Shown: positions 7,402 through 8,792 of the stretch, one piece after another | How the letters are laid out: every line of letters starts with the position of its first letter | Position numbering within the stretch: the first letter of the stretch is position 1 | Assembly: GCA_012961305.1 (NCBI GenBank) | Contig: DTZQ01000254.1 | Coordinates: 1-8,792 of the forward strand | Source of the DNA: Armatimonadota bacterium | Lineage (GTDB): Bacteria > Armatimonadota > UBA10988 > DTZQ01 | Reading direction: 5' to 3' | Length of the DNA stretch: 8,792 nucleotides | The notes under the pieces: model-generated | The model's input: the letters and a program-made list of their open reading frames with translations, nothing else | Databases searched by the model: none | Told to the model about the DNA's origin: nothing | Program-made: the position numbers and the translations under genes

Positions 7402-8247
7402 ATGAGAAAACATTGCTGGCTTACCGCAAAGGCGCAGAGGACGCCGAGAGCCTCTAATTTTTCCTGGGCCCTTGGCCTCTCGGCGGTGAAAGGGTGGGGT
7501 TGGGCCGTTTTACTGTTGCTGGCGCTGCTGGGACAAAGCGGCTGCGGGGCAGGTACGGAAGCGGCCCTGCGGCTGGAAAACCCCACCCTGAGCCGCACCC
7601 AGTTCAACCAGGGCGGGGGACAGGTAGAGGTTACCGTTCAGGTCATCCCCGAGGAGGGGGCCTTGATTACTGAGGTACGGGCCCTTTTCGTCCGCGAAGC
7701 AGACGGACAGACCCAGCAGGTCATTATGACCCCGGCCGCAGGAACGGAAAACACCTATGTGGCTTCCTTTGTCTTTCCTCCCAACCCCACGGGACGGCGA
7801 CAGGGCTATCGGGTGTACATTGAGGCGGTAGATGGACAGGGGTTAGTCCGGCGGCTAAGCGCGGGACGGGTAGTAATTGGCACCGCCGCGGCCCCCCCGA
7901 CAGTCACTGCCCTGGCCACCCCGACGGAACTCACCCTTACGGGAGGCCGGGTCACCGTTCAAGCCACGGTCATCAGCCCCGACAACGTACCCATTCGTTC
8001 CGTAGTGGTATTCCCCTCTGGCCCGGGATTGCCGCCGGGAAACGTTGTCCCCTTGAGCCTGGTGGGGGGGAACACTTACGAAACCTTAGACCCCATACTC
8101 TTGCCGCCCAACGGCACCCTGGAGGACCAGGTGTATACGCTTTTGGTGCAGGTTACTGACACCGCAGACCAGCAGGCGACCACTACCCTGACCGTTACCG
8201 TACACGGCGCGGGCACCGACCAGCCCCCCGGCCCCCCGCTTTTGTAG
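7402..8247 (+). CDS. Probable lipoprotein with two Ig-like domains
   Basis: The product is 281 residues from the ATG at 7402. A hydrophobic segment (residues 35-43, VLLLLALL) leads to GQSGC with Cys at 48, which looks like a lipoprotein signal. Gln at -3 of the lipobox is atypical, so ordinary secretion is possible. The mature part has two beta-rich Ig-like units, about 56-163 and 164-273. Both have a 'GG.V.V.V.V' strand, a 'Y......PPN' turn and a closing 'Y.....V.D..' strand, suggesting internal duplication. The tail is Pro-rich. Residues 7-30 are encoded by a degenerate palindromic repeat, so the ATG start gives an unusually long signal-peptide n-region. An in-frame GTG at 7486 would give a more normal signal peptide of about 19 residues. 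The 15-bp gap implies an operon with the large surface protein, so it may anchor or assist it at the envelope. No specific family was recognised. Confidence 0.8.
   Translation: MRKHCWLTAKAQRTPRASNFSWALGLSAVKGWGWAVLLLLALLGQSGCGAGTEAALRLENPTLSRTQFNQGGGQVEVTVQVIPEEGALITEVRALFVREADGQTQQVIMTPAAGTENTYVASFVFPPNPTGRRQGYRVYIEAVDGQGLVRRLSAGRVVIGTAAAPPTVTALATPTELTLTGGRVTVQATVISPDNVPIRSVVVFPSGPGLPPGNVVPLSLVGGNTYETLDPILLPPNGTLEDQVYTLLVQVTDTADQQATTTLTVTVHGAGTDQPPGPPLL
7421..7490. repeat. Decayed palindromic (REP-like) repeat inside the lipoprotein frame
   Basis: The left arm begins TTACCGCAAAGGCGCAG (7421) and ends CGCCGAGAG (7442-7450). The right arm holds the perfect complement CTCTCGGCG (7477-7485) followed by GTGAA. 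The outer left part (CCGCAAAGGCGCAGAGGA) has no partner on the right. A full mirror image would need 17 more bases between CTCTCGGCG and GTGAAA, so a 17-nt deletion fits. Palindromes starting 'accgcaaag.cgcag' and ending 'gcggtgaaa' are, from memory, a common dispersed repeat in several bacterial groups, usually between genes. Here it underlies residues 7-30 of the predicted lipoprotein. Confidence 0.65.
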
Positions 8248-8335
8248 GCATGCCCTAAGCATTCAGCAGTCAGCGGTTAATCTGAGTTGCGCGTAACTTC
8301 CAGCGGTTGTTAGGGGTTTCTCCGGAGTAAAGCAA
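8247..8335. other. Intergenic region between lipoprotein gene and uvrB
   Basis: A short palindrome GGCATGCC (8247-8254) overlaps the stop codon but is not followed by a T-run, so no convincing terminator is seen. CAGCGGTT occurs twice in direct orientation (8271-8278 and 8301-8308), exactly 30 bases apart. Between them lies the near-palindrome GTTGCGCGTAAC (8286-8297 region), and the 11-mer GCGTAACTTCC (8291-8301) matches the reverse complement of 270-280. I saw no LexA-type box (GAAC-N4-GTTC) and no good promoter pair for uvrB. Confidence 0.5.
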
Positions 8336-8371
8336 ATGGGGGTGGAATGGGCCGGCCATGGCGGAATTTAA
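8336..8371 (+). other. Possible 11-codon leader frame overlapping the uvrB start
   Basis: An ATG at 8336 begins MGVEWAGHGGI and stops at TAA 8369-8371, inside uvrB codon 5. It has a well-placed GGAG (8324-8327), eight bases upstream. The uvrB ATG at 8358 has only a G-rich stretch (8338-8345) at a longer distance. The arrangement would allow translational coupling of uvrB to the leader. It may be chance, since short frames are frequent. Confidence 0.2.
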
Positions 8372-8792
8372 ACTCCGTTCCGAATACGAACCCAAAGGGG
8401 ACCAACCGAAAGCCATTGCCCAACTCACCGCGGGCCTTCGGCACGGATACCGCCATCAAACCCTGTTGGGGGCCACTGGGACGGGCAAGACCCTGACCAT
8501 TGCGCACGTAATCTACAACGTTCAGCGCCCTACCCTGGTCATCTCCCACAACAAAACCTTAGCCGCCCAACTGTGTTCCGAGTTCCGCGCCTTTTTCCCC
8601 GAAAATGCCGTCGAATACTTCGTCAGTTTCTACGATTACTATCAGCCGGAGGCCTACCTTCCCCAGACGGATACTTACATCGAAAAGGACGCTTCCATCA
8701 ACGCCGAAATTGACCGCTTGCGGCACGCTGCGACCCAGGCCATCTCCTCCCGGCGGGATGTGATTATCGTGGCCAGCGTCTCCTGTATCTAC
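8358..8792 (+). CDS. uvrB: UvrABC system protein B (5' part, runs off the window)
   Basis: UvrB is the DNA-damage-verifying helicase-like subunit of nucleotide excision repair. It receives damage from UvrA and recruits UvrC for incision. The 145 visible residues match the start of the family. EYEPKGDQPKAI (10-20) is the usual N-terminal motif. GATGTGKT (38-45) is the Walker A site, with K44 and T45. NKTLAAQL follows at 65-72 and PENAVEYFVSFYDYYQPEAY at 81-100. The last segment includes the aromatic start of the beta-hairpin that clamps DNA, then DTYIEKDASIN (105-115) and VASVSCIY at the edge. Family members are usually about 660-700 residues, so roughly a fifth is present. The ATG at 8358 is the first start after an in-frame stop (8328-8330). 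Nothing looks damaged. Confidence 0.98.
   Translation, partial: MAEFKLRSEYEPKGDQPKAIAQLTAGLRHGYRHQTLLGATGTGKTLTIAHVIYNVQRPTLVISHNKTLAAQLCSEFRAFFPENAVEYFVSFYDYYQPEAYLPQTDTYIEKDASINAEIDRLRHAATQAISSRRDVIIVASVSCIY

Noticed and set aside
8247..8262. GGCATGCC palindrome at the end of the lipoprotein gene as a terminator
   Set aside because: The stem is only four base pairs with no loop room and no T-run, so it cannot be a normal intrinsic terminator.
1..8792. CRISPR array, tRNA, rRNA, phage or transposase genes
   Set aside because: No regularly spaced identical repeats, no cloverleaf sequence and no protein with such motifs were seen.

Overview
The window is about 8.8 kb of moderately GC-rich bacterial DNA. 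Every gene lies on the + strand, and coding density is high. It holds the 3' end of an unrecognised gene (1-114), a 240-bp intergenic region with two inverted-repeat structures (115-354), one very large secreted multidomain protein of 2343 residues (355-7386), a probable lipoprotein 15 bp downstream (7402-8247), a 110-bp intergenic region (8248-8357), and the first 145 codons of uvrB, which runs off the right edge (8358-8792). I see no tRNA, rRNA, CRISPR array, transposase or phage gene.

The organism cannot be fixed from the sequence alone. Three features are shared by several environmental, often thermophilic lineages such as Armatimonadota, Fervidibacterota-like and Chloroflexota bacteria. 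These are the giant surface protein with a FlgD-type Ig-like C-terminus, the paired GWNLI/GYWL motifs, and palindromic repeats of the 'accgcaaaggcgcag...' kind. This is an inference of low certainty. The UvrB start is typical of bacteria in general and does not settle it.

The large protein reads, in order: signal peptide; von Willebrand factor A domain with a complete metal-binding (MIDAS) signature; an Ig-like domain; one Big_5/SbsA-like Ig repeat; an eight-repeat FG-GAP/VCBS-type beta-propeller with six intact DxDxDG calcium loops; seven more Big_5-like repeats of about 100 residues; a fibronectin type III domain; a further Ig-like domain; a carboxypeptidase-regulatory-like domain; two GWNLI/GYWL modules; a beta-sandwich; and a FlgD-like Ig domain. 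It looks like a calcium- and metal-dependent extracellular binding or adhesion protein on a long stalk. The next gene encodes a small envelope protein with two Ig-like domains and probably shares the same mRNA. Together they form a candidate two-gene surface module. uvrB (nucleotide excision repair) is a separate, conserved neighbour.

The most unusual points are the propeller sitting inside an Ig-repeat array, a decayed palindromic repeat that supplies the N-terminus of the lipoprotein reading frame, an inverted array of 7-nt units upstream of the large gene, an 11-bp motif found in opposite orientation on both sides of the two-gene module, and a short leader frame overlapping the uvrB start.
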